The notes beneath the pieces are model-generated. The model was not told the DNA's origin, did no database searches, and was given only the letters and a program-made list of their open reading frames with translations. From assembly GCA_033675265.1 (NCBI GenBank), contig JAUJYZ010000499.1, positions 1 to 64,000 of the forward strand: a stretch of DNA of 64,000 nucleotides, read 5' to 3'. Position numbers and translations under genes: made by a program. Origin of the DNA: Actinostola sp. cb2023 (lineage: Eukaryota; Cnidaria; Anthozoa; Actiniaria; Actinostolidae). Below are positions 1 to 11,900 of the stretch, one piece after another; the first letter of the stretch is position 1; every line of letters starts with the position of its first letter.

Positions 1-1020
1 TTGAGAGAGATAAAAAGTGAATCTAGCTTCAGGAACATTTTTTATTTCGCGCCACGAAGTTGGACATTTGCGGTTTCAAAGTGCGACAATCCCGCTCGGT
101 CAAACTATAGAAATGTGAGATAATAAGTTGTGCCAAACAAAGGCATACACAACTTAGACGTCACCGAGCCATTGTCAAGGGCTCAGTCTCTGTCGCACAT
201 TTGGTCCAACTGACATTCGAACCGCGAAAAGAAAATGTTCGCACGCTCAAAGCGAGTTTAACTACAGCAAATGTTCAGTAGAAAGGACAAAAACAATAAT
301 GTACAATAAAACAAGGATTCGACATTTCGTTCATAGCACTTTAAGGATCTGTTTGATTCCTCAAAGGAATGATTGAAGGATATCTATGATCATTCCATCT
401 CTTAAATCAATATTCAACAAATTACAGCCATTGGTAAACATTAAAACAACAATAAGAACCAAGTAACAGTTGTTGTTTGTTTACTAGAGTATGCTGCCCG
501 GTCGATGATAACTAGGAGAAACAAATCTTGGATTGTCCCGCTCGCTATCATCTGTGTGAAGACAGTCAAAACGAACCGCGACGAAACCACCCAGAGACCG
601 TCAAGTTCTCTGTATAAACTTCAGAGCAAGACAATTTATCCTGGTCACGCAGGTCACAGGAAAGGACCGAGCATGGGAGTTCCGTAAAGTAGCTATTGGA
701 TTTTTCAACCGAAGGAACTTTGGTCGAGGACAATCTGCTCCTAAGACAGCAACGCGAGCCAAAGTGCGAAAGTACCTAGCGGATGATGTAGTAGAACTGC
801 GGACGGTTGCAGGGGCAGTGTTTATATAATTGAAGACATCACAAATACTAACGGTTACTAAGTTATGTGAGGCGCTATCTATCTACATATCATCTACATA
901 TAAAAAAAAAACCCTCACAAAAACACACCCACCAAATATAAAAAGTTCACAAAGGGTTTCCCATAACGTGACTGGATGGTCAGTCGGGGCACCACAGCAT
1001 AAACAAAGTGTTATGTAGTT
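1..1020. other. No recognised gene; unassigned intergenic sequence
   Basis: I see no open frame with recognisable protein content, no RNA gene and no clear repeat in this kilobase. Short frames of about 60 codons occur but have no coding signature or splice context. It could hold distal exons or UTR of an off-window gene; nothing in the sequence decides this. Confidence 0.5.
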
Positions 1021-1022
1021 TA

Positions 1023-1262
1023 TAGAGTAAAGAACTACCGATTACAGTAGGCGTTTGTATAGAGGTAACTACCGTTACGTAAGGCGTTATGTATAGAGTA
1101 ACTACCGTTTACGTAAGGCGTTATGTATAGAGCAACTACCGTTAGTAAGGCGTTCCATGATATAGAGTTACCGTTTGTAAGGCGTTATGTAATAGAGTTA
1201 ACCGTTACAATAAGGCGTTATGTATATATAGAGGTCAGTACTACTGTTACGTAAGGCGTTAG
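1023..1262. repeat. Degenerate tandem repeat, unit about 42 bp
   Basis: Six or so imperfect copies built around ACTACCGTTACGTAAGGCG followed by TTATGTATAGAG. Copies differ by small indels and substitutions, so the array is old or poorly homogenised. No coding content. Confidence 0.8.
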
Positions 1263-1505
1263 AGTCTGTTCCGTATGAGTGGGAAGTTACGGTACCGTGG
1301 TCGTGCCGTATTGGAAGAATTGATTGGATGCAGATGCATCTGCACGCCTTTGTGATTGGTTCAGAGAGGAAGCAATTTAAGTGTCACGTACCGTAGGTTT
1401 CCCACCGTCATACGAAAACGACTTCTATGTATAGAATTACTGCCGTTTTGCTTACTACGCGACAACTCGAGAACAAAGTCGCGACTTGTAGTTTTGTGAT
1501 AATTT

Positions 1506-1798
1506 TATACAGCTATTTCAAAAAAGGTTGGTGAAGGTTTTTGTTTGCATCTGCATCTTGCCTACCAAGCGCCGAAATGTATTGTGAATCATATGTAAAT
1601 AATAATGTCAGCATGCACATACATCAAAAATATGCCCGGTTGCATATTGCGAAGACAAAGTTTGGTAAAATTCCCAGAGTCATATTGTTGTGACCTTTCG
1701 CTGATTCTCATTCACATCTCCCATAGTGCGCGATTTCGGGCTTGGTATGCAAGATGCAACAAAACCTTCACCAACCTTTTTTGAAAAATAGCTGTATA
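1506..1798. mobile_element. MITE-like inverted-repeat element (~290 bp)
   Basis: The left arm from 1506 (TATACAGCTATTTCAAAAAA, continuing through GGTTGGTGAAGG) is matched in reverse complement by the right arm ending at 1798. The arms are about 70 bp with a few mismatches and surround a unique centre. No transposase frame is present. The target duplication is not obvious. Confidence 0.75.
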
Positions 1799-1799
1799 T

Positions 1800-3338
1800 C
1801 AAAGATTCGTGGATTCGGTATAAATCATGATGTGATTGTTTTATTACCAGGTCGTGTCGTAATTGCAAAACAGGTAGAGTTGGTGCAATAGAGTTGCCGA
1901 TCACCAGCCCTCTTCGATTTTATCCCATCAATCGCAAAGGTTTCTGGGTATGCCAGAGGGCAACACTAATGAACATTTTCTCAAAAATGCTAAAAATGCT
2001 AATGCTCGAGTGAATTTATTTTTGTTGCCATTATTATCACAGTTCTCGATGCCTACAATTTCCGCTCACTACTTCGGCAAATATGTAGAACCAGTTATGG
2101 TACTTCTGGTAGGAACTCCATAGTCATTAGGCTGCTACATGATGGCCTTATTATATTAGTTTGTTTGGGGCTTTCCTCAGTATATCACCGTCCTGAATTC
2201 CTGAAAATTTTAATAACATAGTTCATATTGTTGTATACCTCATTTCTACAAGACGTTCTTTGATTTGAATAACAAAGGTTTTTCATGGATAGTGATATAC
2301 TGAGAAAGAGCCGTTTGTTTCCCCTCTTTACCCAGAAAGCTTTGCGATTTACGAGGATAAAAGCTGGTTGCCAGCAACTCATTCATCGCACAAGAGTGAA
2401 TAATGTGATGGTCGTTCCTCTCTTTTACTCCTATCAGCCGTGTTTGGTTTCAAGGTAAAAAGAGAGGGTCCATTCTATACATCAACGGCACTGAAAATTT
2501 CTATTTTAATATTGAGATTGACACTGTCTCAAGAATGAGTGATATTGTTATATTGGCCTGGGTTTTGCCAATCAGGAAGCTTGCTTTTATAATAGAGTAA
2601 ATTTTGATGAGCTTCTATGGTTTTAAGTATTTGACAGGAGAGAAACGTAATTTGTACAATAATCTAGTTAAATGAGTTTATAATGATAATTATTCGTTTG
2701 AATCATGTTGAAGAGTATAATGTTGTTAATCAAGACATTTTTGCATGATTATTAGCCTAATTGAATGGTACAATATCGTCACTCTGTGTATTGTTTGCCA
2801 TGTGCATGGCTTTCAGTAGGATTACACGTGGCGCAAGCGAGGTCTACATCTACATTAATCATAGCAGTCCAAGGCATTCTCTCCTAGCTAGCCGAGTGCG
2901 AAGCGCGAGAAATGAGAACGAGAGTGTTTGTTGGTGACGTCATCAGAACGTCCCCTCGCTCATCGGTGAAAGCCTGGGACTAGGCTGCGTTTATTTTAAA
3001 ATCATATTTTTCGTGAAATGCCCCAAACGAGGATTTCAGGATTTCGAGTCATGTTTACTATCCACTGAAATCTTGAGAGAATTTTGTTTCAAAACTTCAG
3101 TTAGTGAGAAACTGCAGGATTTTCAAACCGTAAAATATACCAAGGAATGCATAAATTGCCACCCAGCCATACATTCTCTGCAAATGTTACTGTTTACCCC
3201 ATCAGTACAGTGAAAGCAGATACCCAGACCATGGGAGAATGCTTCTACCGCCTGCTTAATATACGGTGTCCGATTAATAGAGGTTCCTTGGTCACTATCC
3301 TTTTGTCCTATCCTATCTACAAAGAGTCGTCTTCGATG
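1800..3338. other. Unassigned sequence downstream of BUD13
   Basis: No gene or clear repeat is recognised here. The stretch is AT-rich and has only short chance frames. It lies downstream of BUD13, which is on the minus strand and ends at 3939, so it may include that gene's 3' UTR and intergenic DNA. Confidence 0.4.
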
Positions 3339-3530
3339 CAGGGGCGGATCCAGGGGGGGGGGGCATGGGGGTCGGTGCTCCCCCCTTTGAGTTGGGCCCG
3401 ATACATATTCGCCCACGTTTCCCCACTATTTGATGCCCAGAATGGATGGAAATTGCATTTTCGAGCTTCTAGATTTCAAAATTTTCTGGGGGTGCATGCC
3501 CCCAACACCCCCCTAGAAGAAGGGGGCTAA
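3339..3530. mobile_element. hAT-like MITE remnant
   Basis: Starts with CAGGGGCGGATCCAGGGGG, which resembles a known hAT-type terminal repeat, followed by G-rich and C-rich tracts (GGGGGTGCATGCCCCCAAC). I could not find the matching right terminus, so this is probably a truncated copy. The assignment rests on recalled family ends and is tentative. Confidence 0.45.
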
Positions 3531-3938
3531 GTCTACTTCTGGGTGTCACGACTTACTCATCGTTGGACCTACAGTGCATCCACCACTCAACGATGTCCTC
3601 TTACGCAGATTGCACCCAGTTGCTCTAACCACAGACATCTCGAAGATGTATTTTATCGAGCGTTTTTAAACATGAGCACTCTGGCTCGGATGACTGGGCA
3701 ACCACTTCGAAATCTATGTTATCGACTGCAGCCCAACCATTTCTTCTATTGGTAAAAAAAAAAGATATGGTGCATAATAGACTCGTGCATAATTTGTATC
3801 GTTTTATCAATATATAATATCCTTCTTCTATGTTCTAATATTCCTTTATTCCCGCGTTTTCAGACCCATCGTCAGGGAGAGATGTAGCCGTTAATTAAAA
3901 CCATATTTTATTTAAAATATCAGTGCGAATAGATGTTG

Positions 3939-6900
3939 TTACATGTCTTCTATGCTCCATTTGTGAGCTATCATCTCTGTAGCCTTCTTATTCGCCAACA
4001 TAGCAATCGTTTCTTTCGAATCCGTTAGAGCGATCTACACCCATCCCATCGGTAACCAGGCGGGATACCAAACCGATTAGGATGTGGTAACGGGCCCTTG
4101 TACGTGGGTTTAGCTGAAAATGATCAGATAAAATCACTCATTTATGAGTTATAGAGGTTTGAAATCTCCATATGCAAATCAGATGACCATAACTTATGCA
4201 AGGTTCAGATCACAAAATACTGAACCCTCCAACTACATGTATTCAGTTTATATTGAATAGATTTTAACACAAACACACAAGAGTCATAGAGACTTTAACA
4301 CGTCAAGTAAACTACATGACTGTATAAACACAACAACTAGCTTAGTAACCTTTAACACCAGCCTTTTTATTTCCTGTGGCTTTCTTTTTCTGCATGTATG
4401 CCAACATAGGATCGTCATCACGGTCCTGATCTTTGAGCATGGCATCGAGATCTTTGTCATCTTTGTATCTTGCTAGAGGTTTGTTGGTTTCATGGACATA
4501 ATCGTCAAGCCTTTCCTTGGCTGCTTTAGTTTGTGCAACTCTTTGAAAAAGAGAGAAAAACAAGTTTAGTACTATCATATCCCAGACCTGTTCCACTGCA
4601 TGGTATGTGTATATTTTTTTCTTGGTTTGTTCAAGTTCAGCCTTTTATGCTCTGTTTCTGACTTACTACTTTTGAGGTACAGCACAGTAGTGCTCCACTT
4701 GCTGGTGGTCAGCATACATGTGTACACTCTCAGCCATGGGTTGAATTAGCAAGCCAAATGCATGAACATATGTATCAATAATCGACTCACCCTCTTCCCC
4801 ATTCATGGAATTTTTCATCATCTTTTGCCTTTTTCACTTGTTCCTCTTTTTTCTTTTGTTCTTCAGCTTCAAGGTCTCTCTTTCTACCCGACTTGTCACG
4901 GTGAACTGTCTTTGCATCTCTCCCTGATATGCTACGATCCATGCTAGCAAACATCTCAGCTTCACGCTTTCTAGTTAAGGCATTCTCTCTCTTTTCAAGT
5001 CATCAGCAGACAGTAGTCCTGCTCTTCTATCTAAAATCATAAAAATATTTTACGTCAAGATGGGTAGTCCTGTTGGGTAGTCTGGTTGGGTAGTCTGGTT
5101 GGGTAGTCTGGTTGGGTATAGTCTGGTTGGGTAGTCTGGTTGGGTAGTCTGGTAGGGTAGTCTGGTTGGGTAGTCTGGTTGGGTAGTCTGGTTGGGTAGT
5201 CTGGTTGGGTAGTCTGGTTGGGTAGTCTGGTTGGCTAATCTGGTTGGCTAGTCTGGTTGGGTAGTCTGGTTGGCTAATCTGGTTGGCTAGTCTGGTTGGG
5301 TAGTCTGGTTGGGTAATCTGGTTGGGTAGTCTGGTTGGATAGTCCGGTTGGGTAGTCCGGTTGGGTAGTCCGGTTGGGTAGTCCGGTTGGGTAGTCCGGT
5401 TGGGTAGTCCGGTTGGATAGTCCTGGTTGGGTAGTCTGGTGGGTAGTCTGGTTGGGTAGTCTGGTTGGGTAGTCTGGTTGGGTAGTCTGGTTGGGTAGTC
5501 TCTGGTTGGGTAGTCTGGTTGGATAGTAGTCTGGTTGGGTAGTCTGGTTGGGTAGTCTGGTTGGGTAGTCTGGTTGGGTAGTCTGGTTGGCTAGTCTGGT
5601 TGGCTAGTCTGGTTGGCTAGTCTGTTGGCTAGTCTGGTTGGCTAGTCTGGTTGGCTAGTCTGGTTGGCTAGTCTGGTTGGCTAGTCTGGTTGGTAGCCTC
5701 CTCCGCATGCAACTCCAACGGAAAGGAGGCCAAAGGCCGAGAGATGGGATCCCTGTCCCAGCGAGGCCAAAGGCCGAGAGGGACTTGGCCCTAAGGAGAA
5801 ATAGGAGGAGTTGCCTGCCAAAACTCGACAATGTTTTTTCCTATCTGCGCATCTCAAAGTGCGCATCGAACTGCTACTGACCAGGGAAGGGTAGTTTGAA
5901 TTTGGCTTACCAGGGGACCACTCTCGAATATTATTTGCGTCAGCGAATAACGACAACACTCTCGCTGCCACTATTACACGATACTCCACCAGTAGGTCCA
6001 GATGAAGAAGTAAAGGAATTCAGAGTTTATATAATTGACGTTACTTTGAAAGCAAAGTCAAGCTATGAAGAAGCTCTTAGGACTGCTTGTGTCCTCAGTC
6101 GATTCAAAGTGCCGTGTTGTGTTGATAAGGGCCGTACCGAGATCAAACAAAGCTAGGATAGTTTGAATCGGTTGACTTACGCTTCAAATTATACAAAAAC
6201 ATCGACTGTCGGACATGTAATATTTTCAAAACCCTGTCTGGCAGTTCGCGATGTCAAATTTCTAAGTCCGTGTTGTGTTGATTCACTGATAAGGTCATCG
6301 AAGGTCAGTACCGATCGAAACTGCCAGTTCAAATCCATGGCCGGCTTGTCACAAGGTATTCGATCGAAGCCCTGACAAAGCTAGGATAGTTTGAATTGGT
6401 TAACTTAATACATAAACATCGACTTCCGGACATCTACAATGTAGTATTTTCAAAACCCTGTCGGCGGTTGAAGCCGTAGCTTTTCAAATTCGACTTTCAT
6501 GCTGTGTACATGTATTTCAGAAACCTTTTCTTCCATTTTGATTCGCTTTCCTTTAACTTGTCTTTAAAAGTATCTTTTGTACTCTGTGCTACATACTGGA
6601 ATTCTACTTTTGAAATACGTCTTTGAAACACGAAGGATGTTTTCCTGCCATACTGCAAAGAGTCTGCAAAGACAAGTACGTATAGAGCCCGAGAGTACCC
6701 CCGACAAAATCGTATATGACAATATATCCCAAGGGTACCCGGGGTGAAGTGGGGCGTCCCAAAGGTGAAGTGAAATGTCCATACACTTCGAGTTTTGGCA
6801 GGCGTCTCACCTTTCCTTTTCTTCTCCCAGCCTAGCGCCTATCCCTCTCGCTCCGCCAGTAACACAGGCAACCCAACGACACTTTTACTACTTTTATAGA

Positions 6901-8637
6901 GAAAAACGAGCCTTACGAGATGCCTGCGGAGGAGGCTATCTGGTTGGGTAGTCTGGTTGGGTAGTCTGGTTGGGTAGTCTGGTTGGGTAGTCTGGTTGGC
7001 TAGTCTGGTTGGGTAGTCTGGTTGGGTAGTCTGGTTGGGTAGTCTGTTTGGCTAGTCTGGTTGGGTAGTCCGGTTGGGTAGTCCGGTTGGGTAGTCCGGT
7101 TGGGTAGTCTGGTTGGGTAGTCTGGTTGGGAAGTCTGGTTGGCTAGTCTGGTTGGCTAGTCTGGTTGGCTAGTCTGGTTGGCTAGTCTGGTTGGGTAGTC
7201 CGGTTGGGTAGTCCGGTTGGGTAGTCTGGTTGGGTAGTCTGGTTGGCTAGTCTGGCTGGGTAGTCTGGTTGGGTAGTCTGGTTGGCTAGTCTGGTTGGGT
7301 AGTCCGGTTGGGTAGTCCGGTTGGGTAGTCCGGTTGGGTAGTCCGGTTGGGTAGTCTGGTTGGCTAGTCTGGTTGGCTAGTCTGGTTGGCTAGTCTGGCT
7401 GGGTAGTCTGGTTGGGTAGTCTGGTTGGGTAGTCCGGTTGGGTAGTCCGGTTGGCTAGTCTGGTTGGGTAGTCTGGTTGGGTAGTCTGGTTGGCTAGTCT
7501 GGTTGGCTAGTCTGGCTGGGTAGTCTGGTTGGGTAGTCTGGTTGGGTAGTCTGGTTGGGTAGTCTGGTTGGGTAGTCTGGTTGGGTACATCTAGTCGGGT
7601 TTGGGTTGTTTTGATTTTATTTTTATATGTACACTTGTACAGGACAGTACATGAGATTATTATGAGTAAAGTTCTGGCCCCGGTTGCACGAAAGGTGAAT
7701 AGCGCTATCCACCGGATAAGTCCTATCCAACGGATAAAATTTATTGGATAACTGCATCAGTTTTGTCCATTGGATAAGACTTATCCGGTGGATAGCGCTA
7801 TTCACCTTTCGTGCAACCGGGGGCCAGAATCACAAGTACATGTATATTTATTTACCTTGTGGAGTAGAATAATTTGATGAATCATCATGACTTTCCTTTG
7901 AATTAGATTGATTATAATTCTTATTTTTCACTCCTCTGAGAGGAGTTTCCAGCTTTGATCTCCTAGGAGGTGAATTATCTGGGGTATCTCTCCTTGATCT
8001 CCTTGGAGGTGAATTATCTGGGGTATCTGCTCTTGTTCTCCTAGGAGGTGAATTATCTGGGGTATCTCTCCTTGATCTCCTAGGAGGTGAATTATCTGGG
8101 GCATCAGCCCTTGTTCTCCTAGGAGGTGAATTGTCTGGGGTATCTCTCCTTGATCTCCTAGGAGGTGAATTATCTGTAGTATCTGTCCTTGATCTTCTTG
8201 GAGGTGAATTATCTGGGGTATCTGCCCTCGATCGCCTTTGAGGTGAATTATCTGGTGAATCATGTCTACCGCTAGTTTTTTTGCTGTTTTGAGTCCGATG
8301 TTTCCGTCTTTTTCAATGCTCCAGTATTCAAAGGCGCCCACTTTGACTTCAAATCATCTTCTCGCTTCTTATAAACATCCAAGGAAATCGCCTGGATGCC
8401 ATCTTCGTCGTATACAACAGGAGCTTCGTCCCCAGCTTCGTTGAATTCTGCCTCTTGGATTTTTGCTTCTTCATTTTTTAGAGTCAAATCACTCCATCCG
8501 ATATCATCGTCAACAATGACTGAACGAGCAAACTTTTGAGGTGCTATAGGTTTCTTTTTTCGCTTCTTTTTCTTTTCATCGTCCGCTGTGTTTGATAAAT
8601 AACGTTTCAAATACTCTGCTTTAGAAACGGCCGCCAT
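3939..8637 (-). CDS. BUD13: BUD13 homologue, spliceosomal RES-complex subunit (4 exons, frame broken by indels)
   Basis: Bud13 is a subunit of the nuclear RES complex (with Snu17/RBMX2 and Pml1/SNIP1) that acts in the activating spliceosome. Exons on the minus strand are 8637-7856, 5030-4791, 4540-4350 and 4113-3939, all with GT-AG borders and matching phases. The start codon at 8637 gives [15 protein letters not shown], the family N-terminus; upstream ATGs are not conserved. Exon 1 then encodes eight 13-residue repeats of the type [13 protein letters not shown], as in animal BUD13. Exon 2 holds [13 protein letters not shown], exon 3 [17 protein letters not shown], and exon 4 [14 protein letters not shown], the Snu17-binding region, ending WSIEDM-stop. 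The reading frame needs correction at an A7 run near 8276, an extra AG in an (AG)n run near 4990, and three single-base shifts between 4005 and 4055. These may be assembly errors or recent decay; amino-acid conservation is otherwise strong. Confidence 0.92.
5061..5693. repeat. 13-bp minisatellite, left block, in BUD13 intron 1
   Basis: About 48 units of GGTTGGGTAGTCT with variants GGTTGGCTAGTCT and GGTTGGGTAGTCC. Variants occur in runs, showing local homogenisation. It was continuous with the block at 6939-7590 before a transposon split it. Confidence 0.95.
5696..6936. mobile_element. 1.24-kb transposon inserted in the minisatellite
   Basis: Terminal inverted repeats GCCTCCTCCGCATGCA (left) and TGCCTGCGGAGGAGGC (right) are flanked on each side by TA, consistent with a TA target duplication within the array unit. 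The minisatellite resumes directly on both sides. The interior has a partial direct repeat around GTGTTGTGTTGATAAGG (near 6115 and 6275) and AAGCTAGGATAGTTTGAAT (near 6150 and 6378). No intact transposase is visible, so it is non-autonomous or decayed. Confidence 0.8.
6939..7590. repeat. 13-bp minisatellite, right block, in BUD13 intron 1
   Basis: Continuation of the GGTTGGGTAGTCT array, about 50 units, with mixed GGGTAGTCC and GGCTAGTCT variants. Together with the left block it makes about 1.3 kb of tandem repeat in one intron. Confidence 0.95.
7672..7829. mobile_element. Hairpin MITE (158 bp)
   Basis: Near-perfect inverted arms of about 55 bp: CCCCGGTTGCACGAAAGGTG then AATAGCGCTATCCACCGG, mirrored at the right end. 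A short loop of about 40 bp separates them. It lies in BUD13 intron 1 just beyond the exon 1 donor. It has no coding capacity. Confidence 0.85.
7969..8280 (-). repeat. 39-bp coding repeat inside BUD13 exon 1
   Basis: Eight 39-bp units encode RR(S/T)R(A/R)D(T/A)PDNSPP in the BUD13 frame. The spacing is exactly 39 bp throughout. This is the Arg-Asp-Ser-Pro tract typical of animal BUD13 proteins, likely phosphorylated and disordered. A longer frame reading QIIHLLGDQ across the same DNA is the wrong frame. Confidence 0.9.
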
Positions 8638-8908
8638 CTTGAAAACGCTATTGATGACAACACAGGGAGCCCACGTAAGCATGGACTCGCACACAGGAAG
8701 CCCAACTTTGCTTTTGTTTTCATTTAGAATTTAATATTTGAAAGTCTGTCGAGTCTGTAAAGTTTGATTTAAAAGTGATCAACTTGTGGCTATGAAGTCG
8801 TTGGCATCAAAAATATAAAACAATAGCAGACGCGGACCATTATTATGTTGTTGTTTTTAGGTGAAAATATCTTGTTTGGGATCCCTGTGTAGAATCCAAA
8901 AGATCAAG
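8638..8908. promoter_or_regulatory. Divergent BUD13/UFL1 promoter interval (271 bp)
   Basis: Only 271 bp separate the two start codons. Both starts sit in the same sequence, AAGATGGCGG, which matches the YY1-type initiator element often found at housekeeping gene starts. No TATA box is clear. A shared, bidirectional housekeeping promoter is the simplest reading; transcription starts themselves cannot be seen. Confidence 0.7.
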
Positions 8909-11900
8909 ATGGCGGATTGGGAAGAAATCAAAAGACTTGCGGCCGACTTTCAACGCGTTCAGATCACAAGCACAGCTCATAAACTATCGGAAAGAAACTG
9001 CGTAGAGATAGTGCAAAAGCTGATTAATCTAAAACTGATCGAAGTTATTTATACAACCGATGGAAAAGAATATCTGACTCCACAACAACTAGAGAAGGAA
9101 ATCAAAGACGAACTGTTCGTCCATGGAGGTGTGTAGAAACCCGCTTCCTTTTTTAGTACTACAAACAAAAGAATCTTAGTTGCTAATTTTAACTGATTGT
9201 TTTATCTATAGGAAGAATAAACTTGGTGGATATTCAGCAGGTTTGTAAATGTTTTTAAAATCATTAAGCTTATTGTACTGTCAGTAGCTGACGTGTCTTT
9301 TGATTCTCCGTTCTCGTGTTCATGTTGGACTTTTCCGACCAAATAGTAACAATAAAAATTAATTATGAAAACCGTAAAAATCTATTTTCTTTTATAATTC
9401 AATCTATGGGACGAATTTCATATTGGAGGGAGGGGGAGGGGGTGGGGGTAAATTTCTTTAAAACTGGGGAGGGGATGTGTTGGGAATATCTTAACCTTCA
9501 AATATATATAAAGGAGAAATAAGGATGTCTGTTCATCTGCTCTTATTTTCTTCTTGAAGCCAGGCTAAATGTACATGTACATATGTACATGATGTACATG
9601 TATTGGGCTTATTTTCGTACCAAGGACATTTTTGTGGAATGTGTTTACTGCATTTTCCGGGAGGGTTTATATTTGGTGGGGCTTTATATTGGAGGGGCTT
9701 GCCATAGACAATTAGACAATTGATTAAGATGATTAAGTACTGGTACATAAATATGATAAAATGATAAATAAATAAAAAAGAAATAATTTTAAACTATAAA
9801 TAAATTTATATCTATTGATTGATTGAACGAATGAATGAACAAACAAAGTTTCTCATCACTTATTTGTTTATAGCCATTAATGTTGACCTGACTCATGTTG
9901 AAAATAAAGTTGGTGAAATTCTTAGACATGACAGGAACCTTGTACTCATACAAGGAGAGATCATTGACAGGTACCAATATCAACTAAAAACACTGAGTTT
10001 TGAATCAATAGAAAACTTGTGTGCATGCTATGTGCAGTTTTAGAGGGCACACAGGAACTGATCAGAATATGAGAGAAGTGTTACATTGTAGGAGAAGCAT
10101 GATGCGTAGCAGAGTGCTCTAGAACTGCATAATTATATACATGTACATGTATGTACATGTCTTTATTGTCAATACATGTAGATTGTTAATAGATTGCCAG
10201 TAACCTCTATAGTTGTGAGTTGGTTGTTGGTACGTACATGTAGACTGTCTTGCAATGGATTACAGTGTAGTAGGATTGTTGGTGGAATAGAAGTGAAACA
10301 GTGCAATTCTACTTAAGTATGAAGTGCCAATGTTGCCATTGAATGCAATGCTGATGGCTTGTTTGGAGATACTGTCAATTGTGTGACAAACCTTGAAAGA
10401 ATGGCACTGTTAATTGTATCAAACATACAAACATGTGAATAACTTGTTTGTTTGCATTCCCAGGGATTACCTTGATAGAATGGCTGAAGAAATCAATGAA
10501 ACCCTACAAGAATCAGGTCAAGTGTTTATTGCTGAACTCAGTAAGAGTTTTACTTTGCCAACAGATTATGTTCTTGAGGTAATTACAAAATGTACACAAG
10601 TTGTAGTACATTTAACAAATATAAAACGTTTTCCATGTGATATCGGCCTAATATAACACGAGTTTGGGAGTTTGGGAGAAGTCGAGAGCTGATGTGTAAA
10701 ACCGAGCCGTAGGTGATATCACATGGAAAACGTTTTATATTTGTTTTGTAAAATAACGAGGCACAAACTTAAAGGAGCACTCTCACAGGTAATGCATTGC
10801 GCGCCTTGAACCCCTCAGCGCCATTTTCGTATGATACGAAAATGGCGGATTTCTACTTACCACACAAGAAGGAAGAGTTTCTCTGGAGAACTCCGGACTT
10901 GCCATTGCTGATCCGTCTCGGAATTCGAAAGGCGAACTTGTCACATGAACTTTTCACGTGCGTTCTTGTCAAATCTAAGTAGTATCCCGTATGTAAACAA
11001 TAACACGGCGCGCAATGCATTACCTGTGAGAGTGCTCCTTTAAGTTGAATTAAAGCAACTTTCAGTAGCCAAACCAAATGCTAAATTCTCCTATCATCAA
11101 AAATGGTTTGAACAGCCAATCAGCATTCGCTTTATATGAACCGAGCTTGAGCTTGTGTGATCAAGTAAAACACGGCAAAGCATCAGTGCACTGTATTCCT
11201 CGATGCTGAATTGCTATTTAAAACAATCTTAAAATTAAATGTTTCTTCAACTTTGGTGTTGAAAACATTGCGATATACCAAAACTATGGATTTTTGATGA
11301 AAAAAGAACAAGTTAGAATGGTGACAAACACTGCAAGAAAGTTGAGGATTCTGTTGTGTTTTTGAATAAAATTTCAGTTGAAGTGCGCGCTACTGACGAC
11401 AATCAAGCGCACGCTGGGTTTGTTTTCTTCAGCTGTGTTTACATACTCATGTAAACATAGTACTTAGCTAACCAATCAGCGCGCGTGTTAGAATTGTGTT
11501 ATTTTACAAATCATTATATCAAATTATACATAAAATGTAGTACGTACTTGTTGTTATTGCTGGTTTGCACATGACTTGCACATGGTCAGAGCCTTCGTTG
11601 ATCCAATACAGCATAACTATTAGACATGCACACATATTACATAGATAATAATTCATTAACCTTCTGAGTTGGTTTGCTAGAGTGCAAATGCTAAAACTGT
11701 GAAACAGTACTAACTAATTAGTGCTAATTTATAAAATAGCACCAATGAAACAATATTTAGTGCTATTTAAAGTTAGCACTGTTTCACTGTTTTAGTGTTT
11801 GCACTCTACATCACCGGAGATATTTTCGTTGCGAGTATGTCGATTTGTGACAGCTAAAAAAGCCCATTTTTATAACTCGTCGTCTGCCACAGGCAGCCCA

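Noticed and set aside
5061..7590. CRISPR-like array
   Set aside because: Units are 13 bp, directly abutting and without spacers, in an animal intron; it is a minisatellite.
7928..8341. Minus-strand frame of 137 codons (QIIHLLGDQ repeats)
   Set aside because: It is the BUD13 exon 1 repeat tract read in the wrong frame; the correct frame gives [13 protein letters not shown] units.
9241..9246. Apparent frameshift in UFL1 between exons 2 and 3
   Set aside because: Using the donor GTAAAT at 9245 instead of GTTTGT at 9241 restores the frame and makes the coding length an exact multiple of three.
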